Assembly (NCBI GenBank): GCA_910578325.1
Contig: CAJTQT010000001.1
Coordinates: forward strand, 248,001 to 312,000
DNA length: 64,000 nt
From: an uncultured Christensenella sp.
GTDB lineage: Bacteria; Bacillota; Clostridia; Christensenellales; CAG-917
Direction of reading: 5' to 3'
Shown: piece by piece, positions 26,398 through 35,045 of the stretch
Numbering within the stretch: the first letter of the stretch is position 1
Layout of the letters: each line of letters opens with the position of its first letter
Notes under the pieces: generated by a model
Told to the model about the DNA's origin: nothing
Database searches by the model: none
The model's input: the letters and a program-made list of their open reading frames with translations, nothing else
Translations under genes and position numbers: made by a program

Positions 26398-28185
26398 TTA
26401 TTCCAGCACGGCTTTGATTCTGCGCACGCCCGCCGAAGAACTCTGCTCTTTGACAATCCTGAATTTGCCGAGTTCGCCCGTACGCGCCGCGTGCGGTCCG
26501 CCGCAGATTTCTTTTGAGAATCCTATTGTATAAACTTTGACCTGCTCTCCGTATTTACTTGCGAATACGCCGATTGCGCCTGCCGCTTTTGCGTCCTCGA
26601 CAGTCATTTCTTCAAGTTTGACAGGCTCGTCTTTTGCAATTTCACCGTTGACTATTTTCTCGACCTCGGCAATTTCTTCCGCCGTCAGAGGACGCGGGAA
26701 ATTGAAATCGAAACGCAGACGTTCCGCGGTTATGTTGCTGCCCTTTTGCTGAATTGTGTTGTCGTTGAGTACAATTTTAAGCGCGGCGTTGAGCAAATGG
26801 GTTGCGCTGTGCAATCTCGCGGTCTGCACTCCGTTGTCCGCAAGTCCGCCCTTAAACTTCTGTTCCGCGCCCGCTTTGCTGAGAGCCTGATGGTCGGCAA
26901 ACGCCTTTGCATAACCCGCCTCGTCGAGAACAAATCCCTTTTCTTCCGCCAACTCCTGCGTCATCTCTATCGGGAATCCGAAAGTATCGTACAGTCTGAA
27001 TGCGGTTTTGCCCGGAAACACCGTCATTCCTTGCGGAAGATGCGCCAGTATCTTGTCAAACTCCTTTAATCCCTGCTCGATAGTCTTTGCGAATTTATCC
27101 TTTTCGGCATTGAGTTCGCTTACAATCTTTTCCTCGTTTTCCTTGATATAGGGATAAGCGTTTTTATACTTTTCAACGTAAAGCCTCGCAAGTTGCGAAA
27201 GCGCGCTGTCGTCCACTCCGATTGCGCGGCAATATCTCATTGCGCGCCGTATAAGTCTGCGCAACACGTAACCTTGATCGACGTTGGAAGGAGCAACTCC
27301 GTTTCTGTCGCCGAGCAGGAAAGTCGCGGTGCGCGTATGGTCCGCAATTATGCGCATAGCGCGCGTGCTTTCCTCATCCGCGCCGTAGGCAATTCCGCTG
27401 AGTTCTTCGAGTTTTTTTATCGCGAATGCAAACAAATCGGTTTCGAATACGGATTTATAACCGTTGAGAATACAAAGCATTCTTTCCAGCCCCATTCCCT
27501 GATCGACGTTTTTCTGTTTAAGCGGCTCAAACGTGCCGTCGGCATTTTTAAAGAACTGCATAAAGACGTTGTTGCCTATTTCCATATACTTGCCGCAATC
27601 GCAAGCCGGTGAACACTCGTCGCAACACTTAGGCTTACCCGTATCGATAAACATCTCGGTATCCGGTCCGCAGGGTCCGGTCATTCCGGCAGGTCCCCAC
27701 CAGTTGTGTTTCTTATCTAGATAGAAAATCTTGTCTTTGGCTATTCCGACCTCTTCCCAGCGTTTTGCGCTTTCGTCGTCGCGGGGGCAGGTATCGTCGC
27801 CTGCGAAAACGGTTACCGCAAACCTGTCCTTCTCGAATTCCAGATTTTCGAGCAGCAATTCGTACGACCATTTTATAGCGTCGTGCTTGAAATAATCGCC
27901 CAGCGACCAGCAGCCCAGCATCTCGAAAAACGTGCAGTGACTCGCGTCGCCGACCGCCTCTATATCGCCGGTACGCACGCATACCTGTACGTCCGTCAGC
28001 CTCTTGCCCGCAGGATGCTTTTCGCCCAAAAGATAGGGAACAAGCGGATGCATACCCGCAGTTGTGAACAACACCGTCGGGTCGTTTTCGGGAATGAGCG
28101 ACGCGGACTCTATAATCCTGTGCTCTTTTGAATTATAAAATTCCAGATAAAGTTTTCTGAGTTCTTCGGAGTTGAGTTTTTTCAT
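26398..28185 (-). CDS. alaS: Alanyl-tRNA synthetase, short form lacking the C-Ala domain
   Basis: Charges tRNA-Ala and edits mischarged Ser/Gly. At 595 residues it is about 280 shorter than typical AlaRS. The aminoacylation core is present (LYLEFYNSKEHRIIESASLIPENDPTVLFTTAGMHPLVP) and the editing domain keeps both zinc motifs, HSATH and CGGPH. It stops right after GVRRIKAVLE, where other AlaRS continue into the coiled coil and C-Ala/DHHA1 domain. A cysteine cluster CCDECSPACDCGK sits in the core near 187-199. The start follows AGAGGAAAAC. Confidence 0.93.
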   Translation of the reverse strand: MKKLNSEELRKLYLEFYNSKEHRIIESASLIPENDPTVLFTTAGMHPLVPYLLGEKHPAGKRLTDVQVCVRTGDIEAVGDASHCTFFEMLGCWSLGDYFKHDAIKWSYELLLENLEFEKDRFAVTVFAGDDTCPRDDESAKRWEEVGIAKDKIFYLDKKHNWWGPAGMTGPCGPDTEMFIDTGKPKCCDECSPACDCGKYMEIGNNVFMQFFKNADGTFEPLKQKNVDQGMGLERMLCILNGYKSVFETDLFAFAIKKLEELSGIAYGADEESTRAMRIIADHTRTATFLLGDRNGVAPSNVDQGYVLRRLIRRAMRYCRAIGVDDSALSQLARLYVEKYKNAYPYIKENEEKIVSELNAEKDKFAKTIEQGLKEFDKILAHLPQGMTVFPGKTAFRLYDTFGFPIEMTQELAEEKGFVLDEAGYAKAFADHQALSKAGAEQKFKGGLADNGVQTARLHSATHLLNAALKIVLNDNTIQQKGSNITAERLRFDFNFPRPLTAEEIAEVEKIVNGEIAKDEPVKLEEMTVEDAKAAGAIGVFASKYGEQVKVYTIGFSKEICGGPHAARTGELGKFRIVKEQSSSAGVRRIKAVLE

Positions 28186-28225
28186 TTTGTTTTCCTCTTA
28201 TTTTACAAAACGGCATTTTATATGG

Positions 28226-29500
28226 TCATTTTTTACATATAACCGCCGTTTTATTGACTTTTATGCCTTGCTTTTCAAGCGTATTGAATACTGCGGACGG
28301 CAATTTTAACTCCCGTATCGCGCTTGTAAAGGTAAGCCTGCAAACGCCGTCATAGGACACCGTCCCGAGATTCTGTACGTTGTTTTTCGATACGTTTAGA
28401 TTGAGCGTAAGACACTCCACGCCGAGTTCCTGCGGAAGTTGCACGTTGCCGAGATTGCTCACGATTATCGTCTGACGCGATTTCATAAACAGTCTGCCCA
28501 ACCTTATAAATATCCATTTCAGCCCGAGAGGAACGCATCTGAAAATTATGTTTTTCTGTGCGCGCACCGTTGTTGAAACAAATGCTTCCATTTTCTCTTT
28601 TGACGCCTTATGCGCGAGTTGTTCGGCGCAGGAGCGCACGCATTTTTCAAGCGTATCACACTCGTTTTTATCGACAATCAAACGCACGAAAGTGACAAAA
28701 TTGCTCAATGTTTCAGACGGAAAAATTCTGCGCAGATTGACGGGAACCATTATGACGATGGGGCGGCGAACTTCCGCGCTGCGAATGATTCCGTACGCCG
28801 CTACGCCTGCGATATACGATGTGGCGGACACGCCGAACTTTTTGGCTTCGGCGAGCATCTGCGCCGAGTCAATCGCGCCCTCGTCGAGGATATAACCGTC
28901 TTTGAGCAACGTTCCGCGCGTTCTGTGCGGAACTCCGCCCGCCATTCCTTTCAAGTTGAGCGCGGAAAAGGGTATGGGTTTATAGTACCTCTTAAAACCG
29001 TCTTCGAGTTCTCCATCTGGAACCGTCGCGTCCCATTTGTACGCCGAACTGCCGTCGGGGAACTCTATCCCCTGCAATTCCCTGTATCGGCGCAGAATTG
29101 CGGCAAGAAATTTAACCGCTCCGTTTGCGTCGGTGAGCGCGTGGAATATTTCCATCATTACGCGGTTGCCTTCGCACGCCACCCGAAACTGATAACCGTT
29201 GGTCGTTTTGGGATCGATAGGCACAAGCACTTTGCCGTTCAGGTCGAACAACTCGACGGGCGCATCGTTTTCTTTGAGATAATACGCGCCGTAACCTCTT
29301 CTCAACTTTGTTTTATAAAGCGGAAATCTATTGACGGCATCGTTTAACGCTTTGCGCAATAGTTCCTTGTCTATTTCGTCGCGCAGAACCGCGCCGACGC
29401 AAAACATACTCTGCGTTTTACGGGTGGTGAAATATGGATAAAACACCGCCGAACTGTCAAGTGCATATTTTTTTAAAGTTTTGCTTTTTTTTACGCTCAT
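28226..29500 (-). CDS. Condensation-type acyltransferase (AATase/PapA-like)
   Basis: 424 residues of the chloramphenicol-acetyltransferase/condensation superfamily. The active-site HxxxD is visible as HALTD near residue 116, in a sequence resembling alcohol O-acetyltransferases and PapA-type enzymes. No carrier-protein or NRPS gene is nearby, so the substrate is unknown; such stand-alone enzymes often acylate lipids or alcohols. It is followed on the same strand by alaS after 40 bp and may be co-transcribed with it. Confidence 0.7.
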   Translation of the reverse strand: MSVKKSKTLKKYALDSSAVFYPYFTTRKTQSMFCVGAVLRDEIDKELLRKALNDAVNRFPLYKTKLRRGYGAYYLKENDAPVELFDLNGKVLVPIDPKTTNGYQFRVACEGNRVMMEIFHALTDANGAVKFLAAILRRYRELQGIEFPDGSSAYKWDATVPDGELEDGFKRYYKPIPFSALNLKGMAGGVPHRTRGTLLKDGYILDEGAIDSAQMLAEAKKFGVSATSYIAGVAAYGIIRSAEVRRPIVIMVPVNLRRIFPSETLSNFVTFVRLIVDKNECDTLEKCVRSCAEQLAHKASKEKMEAFVSTTVRAQKNIIFRCVPLGLKWIFIRLGRLFMKSRQTIIVSNLGNVQLPQELGVECLTLNLNVSKNNVQNLGTVSYDGVCRLTFTSAIRELKLPSAVFNTLEKQGIKVNKTAVICKK

Positions 29501-29698
29501 TATATCTAAATTCTACGCCTTAGGATATTATCGTTTTTCTGCGACTTCGCCTCTCCGCCAAATAATCGGACGCGGGCGCGCTCAGAACGACAGTGAGATA
29601 CGCAACCATAGCCTGATTATCGCAATTTATGTTCTATATTTTATTCTCTTTTAATATTATTGTCAATGAAATGCGCAACGCGCAAAGGAGTTATGGCA

Positions 29699-30040
29699 AT
29701 GGAATTAACAAATTCTAAAAACGCGATAGACAAAATTCCCGCAAAAACGCCGCAAGCGGCAAATGCACGCACCTCTTCGGCGGAACTCAAAGGTCACAAA
29801 CTCGAACTTGACCACGAACGCGCAATGAGTATGACGGGAGTCCGCGACGTACCCGTATTTACGGACAAAAACATCACCGTTCGTCTCGAAAACGAAACCC
29901 TGCTTGTCACGGGGCAGAATCTCGCCGTCAAAAATCTGGACGTGGAAAGCGGAAAACTGCAAGTTACGGGAAGAGTATTTTCACTCAGATACACCTCTCA
30001 GTCGACGCCGACGTCTTTTATAAAACGGATCTTCAAATAA
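29699..30040 (+). CDS. yabP: Sporulation protein YabP
   Basis: Small spore-coat-associated protein with a YabP/YqfC domain. 113 residues from the ATG at 29699, spaced 8 nt from AGGAG; an ATG six bases earlier is too close to that site. The domain reads HKLELDHERAMSMTGVRDVPVFTDKNITVRLENETLLVTGQNLAVKNLDVESGKLQVTGRV. The following yabQ gene begins 3 bp after the stop, the conserved order in Clostridia and Bacilli. Confidence 0.9.
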   Translation: MELTNSKNAIDKIPAKTPQAANARTSSAELKGHKLELDHERAMSMTGVRDVPVFTDKNITVRLENETLLVTGQNLAVKNLDVESGKLQVTGRVFSLRYTSQSTPTSFIKRIFK

Positions 30041-30043
30041 CAG

Positions 30044-30382
30044 ATGACTCTTCTATCCGCAACAATTTATCTCGGAGCAAACGCAAAAGTGCAACTCGTA
30101 AGATTTGCGCTCTGCCTTGCTCTGGGGCTTGCGGCGGGCGTCATCGCCCTGCTGTATCTGCGAAAAGCGCGGCCGTTCGAACGCGCGCTTACGGATTTAT
30201 TCGCGACGCTGTGCATCGGTGCGCTGTTTATCTGCTGTATAGAATTTTTCCTCGACGGAAAGTTTGAACTCTACGGCGCGGCGGCGTATATCGCGGCAAC
30301 GGCAAGCGTTCCGCTGTCGTACAGAAAAATTACCGCGCTCATAAAAAAACGCCGCGAAAACCGCGACCGTGAGAGCAAATAA
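30044..30382 (+). CDS. yabQ: Spore cortex protein YabQ
   Basis: 112 residues with three or four hydrophobic helices (about 12-40, 47-68, 75-92) and a basic tail KKRRENRDRESK. Sequence similarity alone is weak for this family; assignment relies on length, topology and its place directly after yabP. In Bacillus, YabQ is a mother-cell membrane protein required for cortex formation. The usual next gene divIC is absent. Confidence 0.8.
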   Translation: MTLLSATIYLGANAKVQLVRFALCLALGLAAGVIALLYLRKARPFERALTDLFATLCIGALFICCIEFFLDGKFELYGAAAYIAATASVPLSYRKITALIKKRRENRDRESK

Positions 30383-30505
30383 AACTTTGCCGCATTTCAA
30401 ATCTATTTTTCCTTCGTTCTGCCGAATAATAGCATATTTTGTATGTTTTTGCGATGTCGATTCCCTTATGTTCCGTTTATGCTAATATATACTGCGGAGG
30501 CGGAG

Positions 30506-30817
30506 ATGAGCAATATCAAACATAATAAATGCGTTATGCGCACAATGGCGAACGAAGCAAAAGCGAGACTTATGGGCAACGAATACAAGCGCGGACTTCC
30601 TCCCGTTCCGAAAAACGCAACTCCTCAGCAGAAAGAAATTTATCTCAAACTCTACGAACTTCGTCAAGGCGGCGAAGGCGTCGACAACCCCATCGCGCAG
30701 TTCGCCGACGAAAAGAAACTGTCCTCCCTTACTCACGAGGAAAGACAGCGTTACATTATGCAGATTTCAGCAGATTATATATCGATGCGCAACGCCCTCG
30801 ACGCCGTTCTTGCCTGA
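30506..30817 (+). CDS. Hypothetical small soluble protein
   Basis: 103 residues, start set by GCGGAGGCGGAG. Basic N-terminal half (NEAKARLMGNEYKRGLPPVP) and an amphipathic C-terminal half (LTHEERQRYIMQISADYISMRNALDAVLA). No signal peptide, membrane helix or recognised motif. It lies about 120 bp after yabQ and converges with the ECF-type gene. The function is unknown. Confidence 0.65.
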   Translation: MSNIKHNKCVMRTMANEAKARLMGNEYKRGLPPVPKNATPQQKEIYLKLYELRQGGEGVDNPIAQFADEKKLSSLTHEERQRYIMQISADYISMRNALDAVLA

Positions 30818-30825
30818 ATCGGATT

Positions 30826-31464
30826 TCAGTCCGAACCGCAACAATCCTCGCCGTCCTCGGGCGGCGTTCTTTTATACTCTTCGGCAATGTAAAACGCCAT
30901 ACGCGAGCCTGCGACGGGCGCGATTCTCCTCACAACCGCGACAAGCGGCAGATACAGCGTAATCAACGCTACCGCGTTTGAAATCACGTGAGCGAGGTCG
31001 AAGTACAGTCCGCGCAGATAATATGCAACCCAATACTGTCCTATATGCTTAGGAGCAAGCCCCGCAAGACAGAACAGCGTATCGCAACACGCCGAGAGAA
31101 CTCCGAATAAAACGCTCCCGACAATTCCCAGTGCCGTTGCCAAAATATAACGTCTGCCTCTGAGAAGCAAACTCGCCGCCACTGCAAGCATAGGCCAGTA
31201 CACAAAGTACAATAGCACCCAACTGCCCGCGCCGTATATCGCAACCTCTACCGCGCAAAAAATCAGCGTTGCCGGCAAAGCGTACGCAATTCCCATTGCC
31301 GAGCCGTAAACGGTTATCATCAAAGTTACGGGCTCTACGTTGGGAATAAAGGACATGGCAAACTTAAACGCCGAAAGCATCGCCGCCATAAACGCCACCC
31401 TCACCACGTAAACCGTTGCGAGTCTGCGCACCTGCTTCTTATTCCTTATTCTGACGAAAACCAT
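30826..31464 (-). CDS. ECF-type transporter substrate-binding (S) component, probably for a corrinoid
   Basis: 212-residue integral membrane protein with about six helices and the pattern of ECF S components (RVAFMAAMLSAFKFAMSFIPNVEPVTLMITVYGSAMG). Such proteins capture a vitamin and need shared EcfA/EcfT subunits, which are not in this window. It is the second gene behind a cobalamin riboswitch and follows a DUF4430 lipoprotein, so B12 or a precursor is the likely substrate (inference from context). The C-terminus EDGEDCCGSD is cysteine-containing and cytosolic or exposed. No strong ribosome-binding site is seen. Confidence 0.75.
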   Translation of the reverse strand: MVFVRIRNKKQVRRLATVYVVRVAFMAAMLSAFKFAMSFIPNVEPVTLMITVYGSAMGIAYALPATLIFCAVEVAIYGAGSWVLLYFVYWPMLAVAASLLLRGRRYILATALGIVGSVLFGVLSACCDTLFCLAGLAPKHIGQYWVAYYLRGLYFDLAHVISNAVALITLYLPLVAVVRRIAPVAGSRMAFYIAEEYKRTPPEDGEDCCGSD

Positions 31465-31577
31465 ATTTTATTCTATATAAACCGCATTATTAAACGTCTA
31501 TAGTGCAAAATACCGCGGATATATTGTCAACATTGCGTGACTGCGGCGCGTAAACTAGACTAACTGCCGTTTGCGCG

Positions 31578-32078
31578 TCAGTCCAGAAATACCGCGTACA
31601 CCCCGCCGTCTCTCAGCGGCAGTTGGCTCAGTCCCGCGCCTGACAGATACAGGGTAACGCCGTTGTGCGTGTACGCTATAAACCGAGTGCCGTCCTCCTC
31701 GATTACCTCGCTGCGTGAAGGGTTATACTCGGCAAACTGACTGTTGTAAACGGATTTGAGCGCGAACTCATCCAGACTGTGCCAGACTGAAATATACGGT
31801 CCGTTTACGCCTTGCACCACCGCGTCGACCTGCGACGCGAACGCGCTGTTTTCGTCTCCCGAATATACGTAAGCGGAAATCCTGCCATCGGCGTACAGTT
31901 CTTTGAGCAAACCGTGAAGATACGCCTGTTCGGTTGTGACTTCAAGCGTTTTGTCGCCGATATAGACTGTGACGTTTTTTTCACCGGTGTCCGGTTGGTT
32001 GCAGGCGGCGAGACCGAATGCGCAAATAAGCGCCGAGAACAAAACCGCGATTAAAAGAGTTAATTTTTTTCTGAGCAT
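31578..32078 (-). CDS. DUF4430 lipoprotein under cobalamin riboswitch control
   Basis: 166 residues. Lipoprotein signal with lipobox LAAC near residue 25, then a single domain beginning KNVTVYIGDKTLEVTTEQAYLHGLLKELYADGRISAYVYS and ending in YLSGAGLSQLPLRDGGVYAVFLD. This matches the transcobalamin-C-terminal-like DUF4430 fold. It would be anchored on the outer face of the membrane. The start has GGAGG. It is the first gene after the riboswitch and precedes the S component by 113 bp, suggesting a surface corrinoid-capture factor that hands over to it. Confidence 0.8.
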   Translation of the reverse strand: MLRKKLTLLIAVLFSALICAFGLAACNQPDTGEKNVTVYIGDKTLEVTTEQAYLHGLLKELYADGRISAYVYSGDENSAFASQVDAVVQGVNGPYISVWHSLDEFALKSVYNSQFAEYNPSRSEVIEEDGTRFIAYTHNGVTLYLSGAGLSQLPLRDGGVYAVFLD

Positions 32079-32123
32079 AAAAAACCTCCGTAAGTTCTAT
32101 GAATCACACGGAGGAGTAAACGC

Positions 32124-32149
32124 AAAAAACGCAAGCCGCGCCGCTCGCG
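32124..32149 (-). terminator. Riboswitch-associated intrinsic terminator
   Basis: On the minus strand CGCGAGC-GGCGCG-GCTTGCG (one G-U pair) followed by six T residues, between the riboswitch aptamer and the DUF4430 ribosome-binding site. This is consistent with premature termination when cobalamin is bound. Confidence 0.7.
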
Positions 32150-32207
32150 TCCGCTGCGACCGCTCCCGCCGAGCGATATGCGCGAAATTCCGCTTAAATA
32201 TGCGGAA

Positions 32208-32394
32208 CCTGTCGGGCCGGTATCCTGACTTGCCGCCGAAGAGCGTCCGTTTCGGCAACGTAACGTTGCTGATTCGGCTCGGCTGCCCGTCTTCCCTTTC
32301 GGTGACTTCGAGGCGTTTAAGGCTTACAGTAGCGGGGGCTGCGGCGGATTTTCACCGCCTTCCCGATTATCGTACAAAGTACGCACCCGACCTG
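32208..32394 (-). promoter_or_regulatory. Cobalamin (B12) riboswitch aptamer
   Basis: On the minus strand the leader holds the family hallmarks in order: closing stem GTCGGG; GGGAAGGCGGTGAAAATCCG; CCGCAGCCCCCGCTACTGTA; GGGAAGACGGGCAGCCG; the B12 box AAGTCAGGATACCGGCC (32232-32216); and the closing CCCGAC. A promoter lies just upstream and a terminator downstream. Confidence 0.96.
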
Positions 32395-32397
32395 CAA

Positions 32398-32426
32398 AGT
32401 GTAGCACTTTTGCGGAGGTTTTACAA
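32398..32426 (-). promoter_or_regulatory. Promoter of the cobalamin-regulated operon
   Basis: TTGTAA (32426-32421), a 17-bp spacer and TACACT (32403-32398) on the minus strand, placing the start at the first base of the riboswitch closing stem. Confidence 0.6.
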
Positions 32427-32523
32427 TCGTTTTATCGTCAAAGCCGACATTTCGTACAGTATGTCGACTAATTTCGCCAAAGTTTTTGCCAAAATATGCC
32501 TGCAATTATTTTGTCATCTATCA

Positions 32524-32552
32524 TTGACTTTGACGCGCGTTAATAATATAAT
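32524..32552 (+). promoter_or_regulatory. Promoter of the zinc-ribbon membrane protein gene
   Basis: TTGACT (32524-32529), a 17-bp spacer and a perfect TATAAT (32547-32552), 36 bp before the start codon, with AAAGGAGTG as ribosome-binding site. Confidence 0.7.
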
Positions 32553-32588
32553 AGTGCTTGAACTATATATTCCCAAAGGAGTGACACT

Positions 32589-33482
32589 ATGTATACAAGA
32601 TGCCCGAGTTGCGGTGCGGAAATCAGTTTCGAGCCGCCCGCGAACAGAGAACGTCTTCCCGAAGATTACAAGCATCGCATTAGGTGTCCGATATGCGGTG
32701 TGACTATCGGCGTAAAACTCAACAAGCCGATTTTCGCTCAGACCACATATCCCGTCTACGCAAATCAACCCGTTCCCGTACAGACCGCTTTCGAGCCTGT
32801 GCTTTCTCCGTCTGCGCCCGTCGCGCCCCCCGTGCAGAGACGCCGTCAGACTATCGTTACAACCACGACTCAACAACCGCAGGCAAAAACAAAAACAAAG
32901 AAAAAAGCCCTTTCCGAAAAGAAATCGGGCGTCGGCAGAAATATTCTTATGATGATTTTCTCACTTGTTTTTGTCGCGCTGTCGGTGGTGGCATATCTTT
33001 TGAAGATCGGCACGATTCCTAAAGACATAGTGGCCGAATCGTACCCGTGGCTGATCAACATTTCCTTTGCGGACGGTATTTCGCCGATTGAAATGATGAT
33101 AAAGAACTTCGATTACGTAAAAGCACTGTTCTCTGCCGATTTAGGTTTGGCAATTGTGACGATTGTCCCGTCAGTGCTGTTTGTACTCGCAGGGCTGAAT
33201 TTCATCGTCGCATTTATATCGGCAATCGGCAAAAAATACGGCAGAGCCTATAACCTGCTTATGAGTGTGATTTTGTGCGGGCTTGCGGTTACCGTATTCT
33301 TTATCCCCTACATTATGTTACAGAAGGCAGGGCTGACAATACCTATTCTCGATTACTTCAAAACATGCGCCACCGTGGATGGTTGCCTGATATACTGCAT
33401 CGCAGGATGGGGCGTGTTGCAACTGTTCTTTGCGCTGTGCTTTATCAAAAGTCTCAAACGCAAAAAGAAAAAGCGCGCCTGA
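32589..33482 (+). CDS. Zinc-ribbon membrane protein of unknown function
   Basis: 297 residues. The N-terminus carries a four-cysteine zinc ribbon, C5-PSC-C8 and C-PIC near 35-38 (MYTRCPSCGAEISF, RCPICGVTIGV). A proline-rich and basic linker follows (about 60-110), then four or so membrane helices (about 116-137, 185-212, 222-242, 257-283) and a basic tail RKKKKRA. No catalytic motif is visible. It is monocistronic, with a promoter upstream and a terminator downstream. Confidence 0.75.
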   Translation: MYTRCPSCGAEISFEPPANRERLPEDYKHRIRCPICGVTIGVKLNKPIFAQTTYPVYANQPVPVQTAFEPVLSPSAPVAPPVQRRRQTIVTTTTQQPQAKTKTKKKALSEKKSGVGRNILMMIFSLVFVALSVVAYLLKIGTIPKDIVAESYPWLINISFADGISPIEMMIKNFDYVKALFSADLGLAIVTIVPSVLFVLAGLNFIVAFISAIGKKYGRAYNLLMSVILCGLAVTVFFIPYIMLQKAGLTIPILDYFKTCATVDGCLIYCIAGWGVLQLFFALCFIKSLKRKKKKRA

Positions 33483-33505
33483 TAACGCTTTCAAATTAAT
33501 AATCC

Positions 33506-33536
33506 GCGCCTCTCTGACGGGAGGCGCTTTTATTTT
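33506..33536 (+). terminator. Intrinsic terminator after the zinc-ribbon gene
   Basis: GCGCCTC-TCTGACGG-GAGGCGC followed by TTTTATTTT, 24 bp after the stop codon. Confidence 0.85.
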
Positions 33537-33688
33537 GTAAACCATATAAGTGTAAGTCGGACTAACAGTCTGATATATAAATATAGAATATAAGTTTTGA
33601 CTTGAATATCCGCCGTCAATTGTTTATAATAATAACGCAACTATGTTCTCATCGAAATACTTTATTTAAAGAGATTATATAATTTACT

Positions 33689-34885
33689 ATGGCTAAGAAA
33701 AACTATTCAAAAGCAAAATCGGCAGCCGCCCGCGCTGCGCGCAGAAACCCTAAGGCGATAATTATCGCCGCAATCGCCGTTATACTCATTCTGGCAATAG
33801 CGTTCTGTATACTTTACTTCGGCTTTCCCCGGACGTGGGAGAACATTATGTCCTCTCTCAGAGGCGACGGCACAGACGTTGTCGACGCGTCGTTGCAATT
33901 GCCGACCGGCGGAATCGCTTTCGAGGAAGGAGACCTGTCCGTACATATGCTCGACGTCGGTCAGGGCGACTGTATACTGATACTCTTCCCCGACGGAAAA
34001 GAAATGCTTATCGACTGCGCAAACTACAACAACACCGCCGCGGTGCGCGAGCGCGCGTTCGCATATCTCGATATGTACGTCAAGGACGGACAGTTGGATT
34101 ACGTTATGCTGACGCATTGCGATTCCGACCACGTCTATTTCTTAGACGAAGTAATCGACAAATATCAGGTGGACAACATATTTATGCCGAACGTGCTTGC
34201 CGAACCGACAAGCGACAGATGGAAAGCGGAAGTAAACGCTCTGAACGAAGAACTGCTTTCGATGTTCACCGATAAGGACACCGTTGACACCGCCTGTTAT
34301 GCCGAATTTTTCTGCGCCGCGCTCACGGAACCGAATTGCAATATCACGCTCAACGTCGATCCCGACGAGGACACCAACGCCATTGTTATAGAAGGAGAAG
34401 ATTACACGCTGACTTTTTATTGCCCCACACAGGAATACTATGACGACAGCAATTTGAATTCCGCGGAAAAGAAGAACGCCGTCTCGCCTATCGGCATTTT
34501 GGAATACAACGGTTTTAGAACCGTTCTCACCGGCGACAGCAATGAAATAAACGAGCCGATGTTTGTGGAACGTATCGGCGGGAAACTGGATTGCGACGTC
34601 CTCAAAGTCGGACACCACGGCAGCGAAACGTCGTCCACGGAAGAGTTTCTGGACGCGATCGATTGCGAATACGCATTCATCAGTTGCAACGCCAAGGGCA
34701 ACAAATTCAATCATCCGCGTCAGACAACGATTGACAGATTTATCGAGCGCGATATGGCGATCTACCGCACCGACAACAACGGCGATATCGTGTTTGTATT
34801 CAACACCCGAATCACCGTTTACGTTCAGAACCGAGTGACGCAGGATGTCAATCGCGTCGGACTGCCGTCTCTCGCCTCCGCTTAA
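33689..34885 (+). CDS. Exported ComEC-like metallo-beta-lactamase-fold hydrolase
   Basis: 398 residues. A basic N-terminus and one membrane helix (about 25-46) predict an extracytoplasmic catalytic domain. The fold motifs are HMLDVGQGDCILI, the metal site THCDSDHVYF near 133-142, GDSNE, and KVGHHGSETSSTEEFLDAI, as in the isolated MBL domain related to competence protein ComEC. No ComEC membrane channel is present. Possible roles are extracellular nuclease or phosphodiesterase activity; the substrate is unknown. No strong ribosome-binding site precedes the ATG. Confidence 0.85.
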   Translation: MAKKNYSKAKSAAARAARRNPKAIIIAAIAVILILAIAFCILYFGFPRTWENIMSSLRGDGTDVVDASLQLPTGGIAFEEGDLSVHMLDVGQGDCILILFPDGKEMLIDCANYNNTAAVRERAFAYLDMYVKDGQLDYVMLTHCDSDHVYFLDEVIDKYQVDNIFMPNVLAEPTSDRWKAEVNALNEELLSMFTDKDTVDTACYAEFFCAALTEPNCNITLNVDPDEDTNAIVIEGEDYTLTFYCPTQEYYDDSNLNSAEKKNAVSPIGILEYNGFRTVLTGDSNEINEPMFVERIGGKLDCDVLKVGHHGSETSSTEEFLDAIDCEYAFISCNAKGNKFNHPRQTTIDRFIERDMAIYRTDNNGDIVFVFNTRITVYVQNRVTQDVNRVGLPSLASA

Positions 34886-34949
34886 AGCAGGCAGAAATTC
34901 GCTATAAAGTATCGGCAACATTAAAAAGCAACATTGAAACAATTTACAC

Positions 34950-34975
34950 AAAAACGCCGTTTACACGGCGTTTTT
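34950..34975. terminator. Bidirectional intrinsic terminator
   Basis: AAAAACGCCG-TTTACA-CGGCGTTTTT between the convergent hydrolase and pyrB genes; the A and T tracts allow function on both strands. Confidence 0.8.
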
Positions 34976-35045
34976 ATTGTTATAAACAGTCGATTATGTC
35001 AGATTCCGCCAAATCTCTGTTTTATATATTTTTACCGACCGAATA

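Noticed and set aside
26398..26398. alaS as a frameshifted pseudogene
   Set aside because: The frame is intact with both editing zinc motifs and a clean stop directly after the conserved GVRRI segment; no continuation homologous to C-Ala was seen downstream.
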